Shown in pieces: positions 1 to 7,011 of a DNA stretch of 18,508 nt. The notes under the pieces were generated by a model that made no database searches, had not been told where the DNA came from, and was given only the letters and a program-made list of their open reading frames with translations. The translations under genes and the position numbers were made by a program. Numbering within the stretch: the stretch's first letter is position 1; the number at the start of each line of letters is the position of its first letter. The stretch spans positions 1-18,508 of the forward strand of contig JAICIG010000121.1 in assembly GCA_025924495.1 (NCBI GenBank), written 5' to 3'. This DNA is from Pirellulales bacterium (GTDB lineage: Bacteria; Planctomycetota; Planctomycetia; Pirellulales; JAICIG01).

Positions 1-1
1 C

Positions 2-349
2 GACGTCGACGAGATCTACTCCAACGATGGTTCGGCGTGGCACGGCGGCAATGTCATCAGCGCTGGCACGACCAAGCTGAGCGTCGGCCAAGACCTCGCC
101 ATTTACGAATTCTCAGATGGCGGCGTAGAGCTGTTCGGCATCGGCGCGAGCGGCAACATCATTCAGGTGCAAAAGTCGAGCGGTTCTTGGGGCGTCTATT
201 TGAGCTACTCGGGCTTCGTCACGACCTCCTCGGTGTCGGAGTATGTATCGACAAGCCCGTTCGTGATGCAAGTATTTGGCTTGGGTACGGACGGCAACCT
301 TCGTCTGGCCCAGTATGCCAGCGGGTGGAACGAAAATAATCTCGGATAG
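2..349 (+). CDS. C-terminal part of a beta-propeller-like (PLL/tectonin-type) protein, cut by left window edge
   Basis: The frame is open from the first bases of the window to a TAG at 347-349, giving 115 residues of a larger protein whose start lies outside. Two repeats of the kind seen in PLL/tectonin-like propellers are visible: a hydrophobic strand, then FGIGASGNI or FGLGTDGNL, then a short strand, then a Gly/Ser-Trp turn (SGSWG and SGWNE). That family folds as a sugar-binding or surface beta-propeller, with the repeat pattern FxxGxDGxL...W. Composition is rich in Gly, Ser, Asn and Thr, as expected of a secreted protein. No membrane segment is present in the visible part. The assignment to the PLL-like group is inference from the two repeats; another WD- or tectonin-like propeller is possible. 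A 13-bp hairpin 75 bp downstream probably ends the transcript. Confidence 0.6.
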   Translation, partial: DVDEIYSNDGSAWHGGNVISAGTTKLSVGQDLAIYEFSDGGVELFGIGASGNIIQVQKSSGSWGVYLSYSGFVTTSSVSEYVSTSPFVMQVFGLGTDGNLRLAQYASGWNENNLG

Positions 350-423
350 GTCAAGATCGCTCCGCTCGTCGGCAAGCGGCGAACAGTTCGCCAGTTTGCG
401 TACCGGTAACAGCGCTTTATCCA

Positions 424-455
424 GCCACTGCCTCGCCACTACGCGAGGCAGTGGC
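424..455 (+). terminator. Perfect 13-bp hairpin downstream of the propeller gene
   Basis: GCCACTGCCTCGC at 424-436 pairs perfectly with GCGAGGCAGTGGC at 443-455 around the loop CACTAC. It lies 75 bp after the stop at 349. No U-tract follows, so it is either a non-canonical terminator or a 3'-end stabilising stem. A smaller stem (GGCGAA/TTCGCC, 378-392) sits just before it. Confidence 0.5.
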
Positions 456-870
456 GAGGAAGCGTGTGTTAATAACATTTCGGGGGCAGTCGAGGGCGAT
501 TGCTATAATTCATCTTGTGTAAAAGCTTGTGGGCGTAGGTTCTCATCCCGTGCAGGATTTAGGCGTTCGTTCTTGACGCGGACTTTGAGCGCGGTTTTGT
601 TTATTGATCAGTTCAAACCGGCGCGGCGCAGACGGTGAGGTCAGCAGCAGTCATTAAGTAATGGGATCATGCGGCCTGCTCCGCGGGGACGCGAACCGCT
701 CTGCAACTAGAGAGACGACGATGAGATTGCTTGCCCTGCAAATGCGTTTATAAGACGATCATCGGCGGCGACCGGCAAGCGGCAGAGCGCCGGCAGAGGC
801 TTTTCTCGCGCGCAGTGGTTAGAATGGCGGGCAGGGATGAGAACTCCTAGCAACGCGGAGGCAAATCGCC
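456..870. other. Non-coding interval with one orphan promoter-like element
   Basis: No reading frame here has both a ribosome binding site and protein-like composition; the frames crossing it run through the hairpin or are shadows. The interval holds an extended -10 element at 501-509. It also has a short GC stem at about 577-594 followed by a T-rich stretch (GGTTTTGTTTATT), which could be a weak terminator. A 10-codon frame starts at 721. The lipoprotein gene ribosome binding site (CGGAGG) is at 856-861. Confidence 0.4.
501..509 (+). promoter_or_regulatory. Extended -10 promoter element without an adjacent gene
   Basis: TGCTATAAT is a perfect TGnTATAAT extended -10. No good -35 box is visible 16-18 bp upstream, which extended -10 promoters can tolerate. 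Transcription would start near 516. The next gene is 355 bp away, so this would give either a long leader for the lipoprotein gene or a separate non-coding transcript. Confidence 0.35.
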
Positions 871-1737
871 ATGCTTCGTCTGTCTTTGCTGGCCTGCATC
901 GCGTTGCTCGCTGGCTGTAGTTTTCACGAACCGGTCGGCGTGGTGCTGGTCTACGAAGCGGATACGACCCCAGACCCGTCGGCCGATGCAGTCGCCGTCG
1001 AGAAACTCGTGGCTGCAGTGCAGCGGCGAGTCCGCATGGTCGGCGAGGCGCAGGCAGACCGCGACGGGCGGATCGAGGTCCGCGTCTATGGCAACGATCC
1101 GACGGCCGTCCGCCGGCGGCTTGACCAAACCGGCGTACTTGAGTTTCGCATTGTCGCCAGCGGGCGCGACGACCGCCATCGCGATATTGTGGCACTGGCC
1201 GAAAAACTGGGGCCAGACAGCGAGCAGGAAAGCGCTGAAGGAAGCGTCGAAGTGCTGGACGAAGGCATGGCCGTGGCCAAATGGGTCAAGGTTGTCGAAA
1301 GCGAAGCCGACCAGTTTGCCAAGCATGATGACTTCGTAAGCCGCCGAGACGGCAAGGGCCGCCTGGAGATCCTGGTCATGCTCGACGAATACAACGTCAC
1401 GGGCAAGTACCTCGCGAGCGTCTCCCCGGGCGTCGATCGCATGGGCAAGCCCTGCCTTTCTTTCGCGCTCAACGCGGAAGGGGCGCAGCGTTTTGGGCGC
1501 TTCACCAGGGCCAACCTGCCCGACGAAGGCGCTGATAACTTCAGCACGCTAGCGATCATCCTTGATAGAAAGGTTTATACGGCGCCGGTGCTTCGCAGCC
1601 GGATCGGCGACCGCGCCGAAATCACAGGCAACTTTACTGCTGCGCAAACGGAAGAAATGGCGGCCGTGCTCAGCGCAGGCTCGTTGCCGGCGCCTTTGCG
1701 GCTGGTCTCCGAACGACGCACCAAGAGCGGAGAGTAG
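871..1737 (+). CDS. Lipoprotein with a stand-alone SecD P1-head-like domain
   Basis: The ATG start is supported by CGGAGG nine bases upstream. Residues 1-16 are a lipoprotein signal with the lipobox LAGC (Cys16 lipidated), so the 288-residue product should be membrane-anchored outside the cytoplasm. The rest resembles the periplasmic P1 region of the translocase subunit SecD. Residues about 40-95 look like the P1 base, with a VEKLVAAVQRRV helix and TGVLEFRIV. The C-terminal half carries SecD head signatures: TGKYLASVSPG, a later LSFALNAEGAQRFG, LAIILDRKVYTAPV, then RAEITGNFT and VLSAGSLPAPLRLV. SecD itself has six membrane segments that pull substrates through SecYEG; none is present here. 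The protein is thus a detached head domain, perhaps a quality-control or assembly lipoprotein. The fold call is strong; the role is unknown. Confidence 0.82.
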   Translation: MLRLSLLACIALLAGCSFHEPVGVVLVYEADTTPDPSADAVAVEKLVAAVQRRVRMVGEAQADRDGRIEVRVYGNDPTAVRRRLDQTGVLEFRIVASGRDDRHRDIVALAEKLGPDSEQESAEGSVEVLDEGMAVAKWVKVVESEADQFAKHDDFVSRRDGKGRLEILVMLDEYNVTGKYLASVSPGVDRMGKPCLSFALNAEGAQRFGRFTRANLPDEGADNFSTLAIILDRKVYTAPVLRSRIGDRAEITGNFTAAQTEEMAAVLSAGSLPAPLRLVSERRTKSGE

Positions 1738-1791
1738 CACGCGCGCTTTCTCAAGCGTGAGTCTTTCAACGCGGCAGGGAAGAACTGTCGG

Positions 1792-1809
1792 CCTTGGCTT
1801 CGGCCGAGG
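1792..1809 (+). terminator. 7-bp hairpin with UUCG loop after the SecD-like gene
   Basis: CCTTGGC (1792-1798) pairs with GCCGAGG (1803-1809), with one G-U pair, around the stable tetraloop TTCG. It is 55 bp downstream of the stop at 1737. No T-run follows, so termination is only suggested. Confidence 0.35.
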
Positions 1810-2003
1810 ACGGGCACAATCGGATAACGCCCAACTATTGAGCGCCGCGCAGAAGGGCGGAATTCTGTGGAGACATAGTGACACAGATATGTGGGGCGAT
1901 GCGTGGCACGCGCTGCGAACGCGCGGCCCACTTTTCGACCGGCGTGGTACGCCCGCGAGCGTTTACATAAACTCTGGGTATCTTTTCTGGGTCTTTCTGC
2001 CGC

Positions 2004-2008
2004 AGGAG
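2004..2008 (+). promoter_or_regulatory. Ribosome binding site that fixes the DUF1559 start
   Basis: AGGAG lies eight bases before the ATG at 2017. It decides for this start over an in-frame upstream start at 1891, because the pilin-like leader MLGRRRSG must be N-terminal for processing. Confidence 0.75.
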
Positions 2009-2016
2009 AATCAGTC

Positions 2017-3066
2017 ATGCTTGGCCGCCGGCGCAGCGGTTTCACGTGGGTGGAACTGGCGGTTTGCATTGCAATCGTGTTGCTTTTGCTGGCGCTGTTG
2101 CTGCCGAGCGTGCGGTCGGCTCGTGAACCTGCACGGAGAAACACGTGCAACAGCAACCTGCATGTCGTTGGCTTGGCAATGATGAATTATGTGTCCGGCA
2201 GCGGCGGGGAATATCCCGGCTACCTCGAACCGCTCGAGCTGTCAGTCGGAGACGCTGGCGGCAGTGTCGTCGAATCACGGAGAGTAACGTGGGTCGTTCC
2301 GATGTTGCCCCACGTCGAACGGGCCGATCTTTACCGCGAGTTTCGTAGCGGCCGTTTCCCGGAAGACAAACCAGCAGAGGCGAAAGTCGACGAACGATCG
2401 CTTTATATGAGTCTGCTCGTCTGCCCGTCAAACCCACCCCAGACCAGCTTTCCGCCGCCTTGCAGTTACGCCGTCAATACCGGCCAGCCGGACGTGCCGG
2501 CGTTTGCAGGCGATGAAGAGCGAAAAGGCTATCCCTGCGACTGGCCGGCCAATGGCGTGTTCTTCAATCGGTTCATCCATGGCGAAGTCAATCCCGTCGG
2601 AGCGCCGCTGGCGACCATGACGCAGGATTTCATCTTCGAGCGTGATGGAACATCAAATACTTTGCTGGCCAGCGAGCGGATTGATGCGGGGAGTTGGGTC
2701 TTTCCGCCCGCAGCGCCGCTGGAGGCCGAGGCGGCGCTGGGCTTCGTTTGGCGGCCTTCGGCGAGCAGTCGGCCGCCGTTCGAACCGCCCTTGCCGTCGC
2801 AGCGCATCAACGGGCCGGCCGATTCGGCGCCGATCAACAACGCTCGGCCTTCGAGCAATCATCCGGGCGGCGCGATGGTCCTATTCTGCGACGGGCACAC
2901 GCGCTTTATCAGCCAGGATATCGATTACGGCGTTTATTGCCTGCTGATGACGCCCGACGCACGAGAGTGCAACGCGCCAGGCCAGACCGAACTTGTAAAG
3001 CCATCGCGAGCCAACAACTACGGATACCTGCGGACGGAACAGTTCACACAGAATGCCCTGGAGTAG
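2017..3066 (+). CDS. DUF1559 family protein with type IV-pilin-like N-terminus
   Basis: 349 residues. The N-terminus is a prepilin leader: a basic MLGRRRSG, cleavage expected between Gly8 and Phe9, then FTWVELAVCIAI and a hydrophobic helix to about residue 31. The Glu at mature position 5 (Glu13) is kept; the usual FTLVELLVV is altered to FTWVELAVC. DUF1559 hallmarks follow: the SAREPARRNTC region (typical form [10 protein letters not shown]) and, near the end, SSNHPGGAM with a DGHTRFIS segment. DUF1559 proteins are hugely expanded in planctomycetes, are probably exported pseudopilin-like proteins, and have no proven function. After the usual family end (about CLLMTPDAR) the protein carries some 30 extra residues encoded by a 215-bp direct repeat found again at 6797-7011. 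A long hairpin at 3125-3170 follows the stop. Confidence 0.9.
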   Translation: MLGRRRSGFTWVELAVCIAIVLLLLALLLPSVRSAREPARRNTCNSNLHVVGLAMMNYVSGSGGEYPGYLEPLELSVGDAGGSVVESRRVTWVVPMLPHVERADLYREFRSGRFPEDKPAEAKVDERSLYMSLLVCPSNPPQTSFPPPCSYAVNTGQPDVPAFAGDEERKGYPCDWPANGVFFNRFIHGEVNPVGAPLATMTQDFIFERDGTSNTLLASERIDAGSWVFPPAAPLEAEAALGFVWRPSASSRPPFEPPLPSQRINGPADSAPINNARPSSNHPGGAMVLFCDGHTRFISQDIDYGVYCLLMTPDARECNAPGQTELVKPSRANNYGYLRTEQFTQNALE

Positions 3067-3169
3067 GCCCGTTCGCGACGGCTGGGCGAACGATAGGCCG
3101 ACCGTCTTCGCTGTAGGAAGTGTCGCTTTTCGTTCCCGCGAAAAGTCAACTCTTCGCGGGAGCGAAAAG
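2956..3169 (+). repeat. Direct repeat copy A: 3' end of DUF1559 gene plus terminator hairpin
   Basis: This stretch, starting at GACGCACGAGAGTGC, is repeated at 6797-7011 with many identical blocks, including GCGGAC.GAACAGTTC, TCGTTCGCGA-like segments and the terminal hairpin. Length differs by about one base. Copy A is coding up to 3066; the remainder is intergenic. The copies flank the two minus-strand genes in between. Confidence 0.85.
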
Positions 3170-3170
3170 C
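3125..3170 (+). terminator. 18-bp hairpin with nested palindromic arms
   Basis: GCTTTTCGTTCCCGCGAA (3125-3142) pairs with TTCGCGGGAGCGAAAAGC (3153-3170), with one G-U pair and a 10-base loop. Each arm is also self-complementary (CTTTTCG...CGAAAAG), so it can fold as one long stem or two small ones. It lies between two convergent genes (stops at 3066 + and 3189 -) and is a good candidate bidirectional terminator. Related copies are at 5156-5181 and 6970-7009. Confidence 0.7.
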
Positions 3171-3188
3171 ACGTGCAAGCGCTCCCAA

Positions 3189-4670
3189 TCAAGGCGTGAG
3201 CGTCAGCGACTTGATCTTGAAATATGAATGGTATGAGGTGAGAAACAACCAATCGGTGCGGGGAACCTGCCACTCGGGTTGCACCGACAATCTGCCTGGA
3301 TCGCCGACCCACTTGTAAGTCGGCTGATCGTCGACGGAGAGTTCGACTGAATTCGGCGTCACGCGGACTTCGAGTCTGACGGTGGCTTCGAGCGGCAGCA
3401 GCACTTTGCGCAGCGAAGTAGGATTCGCATTCGCCTTTTTGCCGTCCAGCAGATGCAGCCCGGCGACCGTACCGCCGTAACTGTCGAGCACCAGCATTAC
3501 CTGGCGCCCGCCCACGATCAGCCCGAAACCTAACTGGTCCTGGCCCTCTTCGCGTTTCACGGTCGCCTGGATGGAATACGAGTCAGGCGGGTCGAGGGGA
3601 ATCTGCAGCCGGGCGAACGTCTCGCGATGGCACGTTAGTTCGCCATTCACAAAGTGCCAAAGGCCATGCACGGCGTCGAGGTAAGGATCGATCGTTTCCA
3701 ACAGATCGATTCGTTTCGAAGCGTCTTTGACGATTGCCGCAGGCTCGCGGCGTCGCGGAAGCAGCGTGATTGGCAACGGCGACTTCCCGTCCGTGGGACG
3801 ATAGATGGCAACCACGCCTGACTGAAGCTCCGAGAAATCGAGCGGCGCCCGCGAAACCGTCTTGCCCGCCGGCCCTACGTTTTGCTGGAGCACGCCGACG
3901 GCATGGGGCGATGTTACTTCTTCAATAATCGCTGTATGGTGAGGAAAACCGGCATAAACTTTGCCGTTCTTCCCCACGAACTTCGCAGCCTCAAACTGAA
4001 TGATATCGCCCGGCAGGAATGCTTCGCCTTCGGCCAGTTGCCGCCCCCAATGGTATATTCCCGGCCGCTCGGCGCCGGCGCTTTTGAGGGCTTCTGTCGC
4101 GGCGTTCGAGCATTCTCCCTCGCCAATTCGCTGACCAAACCGCTGCTGAAGGAATTGGAGAACCTTGCGATTCAAATCGGGAACATTGGCGGCCAGCGAC
4201 AGAGCCTTGGCATCGAGGGACGCATTCAGCCGTTTCGCCACGCGAGGCTTCTCACGGAAATAGACCGCCAAATCGGCTCGTAGACCGTCCTTACGGCTTT
4301 CGAGTTGTCCCAAGACGATCCCATCGAAACCAGGCGTGCGCTTCCAGCGAGCCAGCCCGGCGGCAAATTTCGCTTTTGATTCATCGGCCAGCCATGCGAA
4401 CGCGGGTTCTCGTTCCGCGGACACCGCTTCGACTCCCCGGCTGCGAAGCGAGGCGATCAATTCGGCCTGCAGGGCGCCGCGAACGCGCCACGGCAGCTCG
4501 CGATTGGCGAGATCTCGCACGTAGACGATCGTGCGCTTGCCTTCCACTTCGCCGGCGAATTGATCTGCGGCCGAAGCAAGCGCCGCTTGCAGCGCCGGAT
4601 ACTCGCCCCTGCACACGGCCGCTTGCGCCAGCAGAAGAACGCCGACGGCGAGCGCACGATGAAGTACCAT
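3189..4670 (-). CDS. Exported protein: LpoB/FlgO-like N-domain, CHAP/NlpC-like cysteine core, LamG-like C-domain
   Basis: The ATG at 4670 is preferred over an in-frame TTG at 4685, giving 493 residues. Residues 1-22 are a signal peptide. Residues about 40-160 (RTIVYVRDLANRELPWRVRG and following) resemble small periplasmic modules of the LpoB/FlgO/CsgG type. Residues 180-290 look like a CHAP or NlpC/P60 papain-like fold: Cys187 in GEGECSNAATEAL, LPGDIIQF, then His244/His245 in FPHHTAIIEEV and Asn264 in VLQQN, matching a Cys-His-polar triad. The C-terminal 150 residues (starting near SYSIQATVKREEGQDQLGFG) are a beta-sandwich of the LamG or DUF1080-like kind. A cell-wall peptide hydrolase or amidase role outside the cytoplasm is inference. 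It shares orientation with the DUF1559 gene at 5397-6548 but is 727 bp away, so it is probably a separate unit. Confidence 0.7.
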   Translation of the reverse strand: MVLHRALAVGVLLLAQAAVCRGEYPALQAALASAADQFAGEVEGKRTIVYVRDLANRELPWRVRGALQAELIASLRSRGVEAVSAEREPAFAWLADESKAKFAAGLARWKRTPGFDGIVLGQLESRKDGLRADLAVYFREKPRVAKRLNASLDAKALSLAANVPDLNRKVLQFLQQRFGQRIGEGECSNAATEALKSAGAERPGIYHWGRQLAEGEAFLPGDIIQFEAAKFVGKNGKVYAGFPHHTAIIEEVTSPHAVGVLQQNVGPAGKTVSRAPLDFSELQSGVVAIYRPTDGKSPLPITLLPRRREPAAIVKDASKRIDLLETIDPYLDAVHGLWHFVNGELTCHRETFARLQIPLDPPDSYSIQATVKREEGQDQLGFGLIVGGRQVMLVLDSYGGTVAGLHLLDGKKANANPTSLRKVLLPLEATVRLEVRVTPNSVELSVDDQPTYKWVGDPGRLSVQPEWQVPRTDWLFLTSYHSYFKIKSLTLTP

Positions 4671-4781
4671 TTCGCGTCCCAGCAAATCCCACGAGGCTTA
4701 ATTACAGCGGTCTTTCCGCGGCCGCCTGCCGAATCGGCAAGGAACGTCCGGCAAGACGCTCATCTACCACAGAGCAACTGT

Positions 4782-4811
4782 AGATTAGCGCACATTCGCG
4801 GCGAAGTTCAA
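4782..4811 (-). promoter_or_regulatory. Possible promoter of the CHAP-like gene
   Basis: On the minus strand TTGAAC (4811-4806) is followed after 18 bp by TAATCT (4787-4782). The -35 is good and the -10 is poor. It would start a transcript near 4775, about 105 bases before the ATG at 4670. Confidence 0.25.
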
Positions 4812-4874
4812 GATAGCAGTGCAAAAAGCTCTGTCGATCGCACCGAGGCTTCTGCTTCGCGGGCCTCGTCGCCA

Positions 4875-5003
4875 TTACCCGCCATCTGGCAGTTCGAGGC
4901 AAGAGATCGCCACTCCGTCGCCCAGCCGATAGTCATTCAGATCTGCGGAATTCAGAAATACGGCCGCAGCTTCGATCAGGCCGCGTTCATGGAAGAGCGG
5001 CAA
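4875..5003 (-). pseudogene. Coding-like fragment, probably a gene remnant
   Basis: From a TTG at 5003 to TAA at 4875 the minus strand reads LPLFHERGLIEAAAVFLNSA, then DLNDYRLGDGVAISCLELPD and GG. Amphipathic, protein-like composition and a G/C bias at third positions (about 26 of 42) suggest real coding ancestry. A TGA in frame at 5018-5016 closes it upstream, no ribosome binding site is seen, and no family is recognised. It could also be a chance frame. Confidence 0.2.
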
Positions 5004-5155
5004 GATATCGTCGATTCAATGCGCTAGCGCGGCTGGGCAACTTCTTTGCCGGCCGCAGCCGCGACAGGCGCCGCGGCAAGAATTTGAGCGATTGGAGCGC
5101 CCGGCGTCGAGCATCGGTTGGAAGTCTGTAAATTCCTTCTTTGCGCTAGTGCGTT

Positions 5156-5181
5156 TCGCTTTTTACCCTCGCGAAAAGCGA
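5156..5181. repeat. Short palindrome of the CTTTTCG/CGAAAAG repeat family
   Basis: TCGCTTTT (5156-5163) pairs perfectly with AAAAGCGA (5174-5181) around TACCCTCGCG. It corresponds to a single arm of the larger hairpins at 3125-3170 and 6970-7009. It lies in non-coding sequence, as extragenic palindromes do. Confidence 0.5.
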
Positions 5182-5299
5182 CAACGCTTAGGGCGCCAGG
5201 AGGCTCCAGGCGTCGTTCCTTTGCGTCTCAGCGACTCGGCTGCCGAATGCGCAGGAGCTCAACCGTCATTTGTTTGGCACGCACCGCGATTGACTTGAT

Positions 5300-5338
5300 C
5301 CGCCGCTGACCCGCGCACAATGCGCGGGTCCGCGGCGG
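5300..5338 (-). terminator. Very stable GC hairpin downstream of the second DUF1559 gene
   Basis: GACCCGCGCA (5308-5317) pairs with TGCGCGGGTC (5321-5330) around CAA. After one mismatch the stem continues for seven pairs (5300-5306 with 5332-5338). It lies about 60 bp past the minus-strand stop at 5397. No U-tract is seen on either side, so it may act as a U-less terminator or a 3' stabiliser. Confidence 0.5.
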
Positions 5339-5396
5339 CGTAAACGGCGAGCGTCTGGTTTACGAGCGGACGGGGCGGAGAGGGCGAGGCCCGCGA

Positions 5397-6548
5397 TTAC
5401 AAGCCCACCTGATCGCCGCCCAGTGCGGCGCCTTCGCCGCCTTGCTTGGAGCCCATCGCGCCCCACACGCCATAGGGGCTGGGCCCGGAGTTCACCTCAG
5501 CCGCTGTCAGGTTGCCGGTGTTGATATAGTCGCTGATGAATCTTACCGACCCGTCGACCATCACGCCGTTCACGCCGCCGGGATGATTGCTCGAGGGGGC
5601 GTACACGCCGCCGGCACTGTCCGCGTTTACGTTCGCGACGGTAGTGCAAGAGGGCGAGTTCGGTCCCAAAACGGTGGTAAAACCGCAGCGCTCCGTCTGG
5701 CCGTCAGTCCACAACGTGCCGAAGCGCCCCTTGATCTGGGTAGGATCGTTATAATAGATGCTGCTGGCGGTCGCGAGGCAAATGCCTGGGCTGGCATTGA
5801 CGCCCGTCAGGCCATTGTACGTGCCTTCTTTGATGGTTGGCCTCGCCAATCCGCCGACCCCGAAGTTCGCCTTGATCCGCTCGCTCATGGCGATCGTATT
5901 GCTGGTGCCGTCGAGCACCATGGCCAGCGTGACAGTCCCGCTCTCGAGGAACACTCCGCGACTGTTGGCGGGATTCGTGATGTTGGTATTGTTGCCGATC
6001 GTGTCGCCGTGGCTAAATGCATAGTTGTTGTGAGCAATCGCGCCCGCAGCGGGCAAAGCCATGGTATCGGAAGGGCAAAGTAAAGAGGGCACCTGGACGT
6101 TCCAGTTGGCCCAGCCGTACCAGCCCGGCGGGCCGAGAGGCATTCCCATTTGGCTCATATTGCCCGCGACATTGCCGCCTGCCGCGATTTGGGTGTAGAG
6201 CGCCTGCTGTTCGATAAACGACAGTAGCGGAATGAATCCGCTGGCGCGGTTGGCATTGCCGCCGCTCCAAGCGTTGGAAGTCGACGTGCCGCCTTTGGCG
6301 AAAGGAAGCGAACGGTGGATGTCGTGATAGTTCTGCAATCCGATGCCCAATTGCTTTAGATTGTTGCTGCATTGCGAACGGCGCGCGGCTTCGCGAGCCG
6401 CCTGCACGGCTGGCAGCAAGAGGGCGATCAGAATGCCGATGATCGCAATTACGACCAGCAGTTCCACCAACGTGAAGGCGCTTCGGCACAGCCGGTTTGG
6501 GGCCTTCTTGCTCGCGACATCATCATGACCGTCATACGGATTTTCCAT
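5397..6548 (-). CDS. DUF1559 family protein with canonical prepilin N-terminus
   Basis: 383 residues. The ATG at 6548 follows GAGGT at a proper distance (minus strand, 6559-6555). The leader ends at Ala24, followed by [20 protein letters not shown] and [20 protein letters not shown], the textbook start of this family. Glu29 is the mature position-5 glutamate. The C-terminal block has [19 protein letters not shown] and ends in a Gly-rich tail. The protein should sit in the inner membrane by its N-terminal helix and be processed by a prepilin peptidase. It is more canonical than the DUF1559 protein at 2017-3066 and shares little outside the signatures. It has its own near-consensus promoter at 6632-6660 and a hairpin at 5300-5338, so it is a single-gene unit. 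The molecular role of the family is unknown. Confidence 0.93.
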   Translation of the reverse strand: MENPYDGHDDVASKKAPNRLCRSAFTLVELLVVIAIIGILIALLLPAVQAAREAARRSQCSNNLKQLGIGLQNYHDIHRSLPFAKGGTSTSNAWSGGNANRASGFIPLLSFIEQQALYTQIAAGGNVAGNMSQMGMPLGPPGWYGWANWNVQVPSLLCPSDTMALPAAGAIAHNNYAFSHGDTIGNNTNITNPANSRGVFLESGTVTLAMVLDGTSNTIAMSERIKANFGVGGLARPTIKEGTYNGLTGVNASPGICLATASSIYYNDPTQIKGRFGTLWTDGQTERCGFTTVLGPNSPSCTTVANVNADSAGGVYAPSSNHPGGVNGVMVDGSVRFISDYINTGNLTAAEVNSGPSPYGVWGAMGSKQGGEGAALGGDQVGL

Positions 6549-6631
6549 GGCGCTACCTCAATGAGCGATGAGAAATGAAAGCCGCGCCGTCGGCCCGGAT
6601 CAGAATCTTCGACGGCCGTGAATCGGCTGGT

Positions 6632-6660
6632 AGTATGCCGGAGCAGGTAAATAATGTCAA
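6632..6660 (-). promoter_or_regulatory. Near-consensus sigma-70-type promoter of the DUF1559 gene
   Basis: On the minus strand a perfect TTGACA (6660-6655) is followed after exactly 17 bp by CATACT (6637-6632). The predicted start near 6625 leaves a 5' leader of about 77 bases to the ATG at 6548. The sequence just upstream (6660-6715) is unusually AT-rich for this window, as in UP-element regions. Confidence 0.65.
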
Positions 6661-6784
6661 AAAATATTTTCGCAAACACAATACTACAACTACAACGTGT
6701 ATCTGTAATATAGACTTTCGGCCGGCGGGCTCGCACGGAGCCGGCGTAGGCATCTGGCTAGAACATTTCCTGCGCGCCGTTACG

Positions 6785-6892
6785 CGTCATGTGTCAGACG
6801 CACGAGAGTGCAATGCGCCGGGCCAGAACTAAGCTCGTGAAGCCATCGCATGCCAACGACTAACATGCTTGCGGACAGAACAGTTCGCGTAG
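6785..6892 (+). pseudogene. Broken copy of the DUF1559 3' end
   Basis: The sequence matches codons of the DUF1559 gene end at 2956-3066. The frame keeps DARECNAPGQ and then hits a TAA at 6830-6832. Relative to the intact copy there is a one-base insertion near 6828 and a one-base loss near 6863, which restores the old frame for RTEQF before a TAG at 6890-6892. No upstream part of a DUF1559 gene is present, so this is a 3' relic or a mobile-repeat copy, not an expressed gene. Confidence 0.6.
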
Positions 6893-7011
6893 GACGACCT
6901 GGTTCAGGCTCGTTCGCGAGGGAATGACGAAACAGATGCACGGCCCGCTTCGCCGTAGCTCGTTTTGCGTTTCGCTCCCGCGAAAAACGAACTTTTCGCG
7001 GGAGCGAAAAG
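6797..7011 (+). repeat. Direct repeat copy B
   Basis: Second copy of the 215-bp unit at 2956-3169, in the same orientation and 3.84 kb away. Blocks such as GACGCACGAGAGTGCAA and AGCCATCGC, and the final palindromic hairpin, are retained. This copy is fully non-coding and ends about 130 bp before the biosynthetic operon. Confidence 0.85.
6970..7009. repeat. 17-bp perfect inverted repeat upstream of the biosynthetic operon
   Basis: TTTCGCTCCCGCGAAAA (6970-6986) pairs without mismatch with TTTTCGCGGGAGCGAAA (6993-7009) around the 6-base loop ACGAAC. As in the hairpin at 3125-3170, each arm is itself palindromic. It may act as a terminator isolating the downstream operon, or as an extragenic palindrome. 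It is 132 bp before the operon's first start codon. Confidence 0.7.

Larger units (their letters stand above)
4671..5396. other. Intergenic interval with weak promoter, coding-like debris and two hairpins
   Basis: No complete gene is supported here. On the minus strand a 42-codon coding-like frame ends with TAA at 4875, and upstream a second frame rich in Ala ends with TAG near 5026. They look like pieces of a decayed gene. The interval also holds a possible promoter for the gene at 3189-4670, a palindrome of the repeat family at 5156-5181 and a strong hairpin at 5300-5338. Confidence 0.4.

Noticed and set aside
721..753. 10-codon frame MRLLALQMRL upstream of the SecD-like gene
   Set aside because: Too short, only a weak purine-rich stretch upstream, no attenuator-like structure following.
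1891..2016. Upstream in-frame start of the first DUF1559 gene
   Set aside because: A prepilin leader must be near the N-terminus; AGGAG at 2004-2008 supports the ATG at 2017.
4560..5027. 155-codon + strand frame
   Set aside because: Its first part is antisense to the CHAP-like gene, its composition is unlike a protein, and it lacks a binding site.
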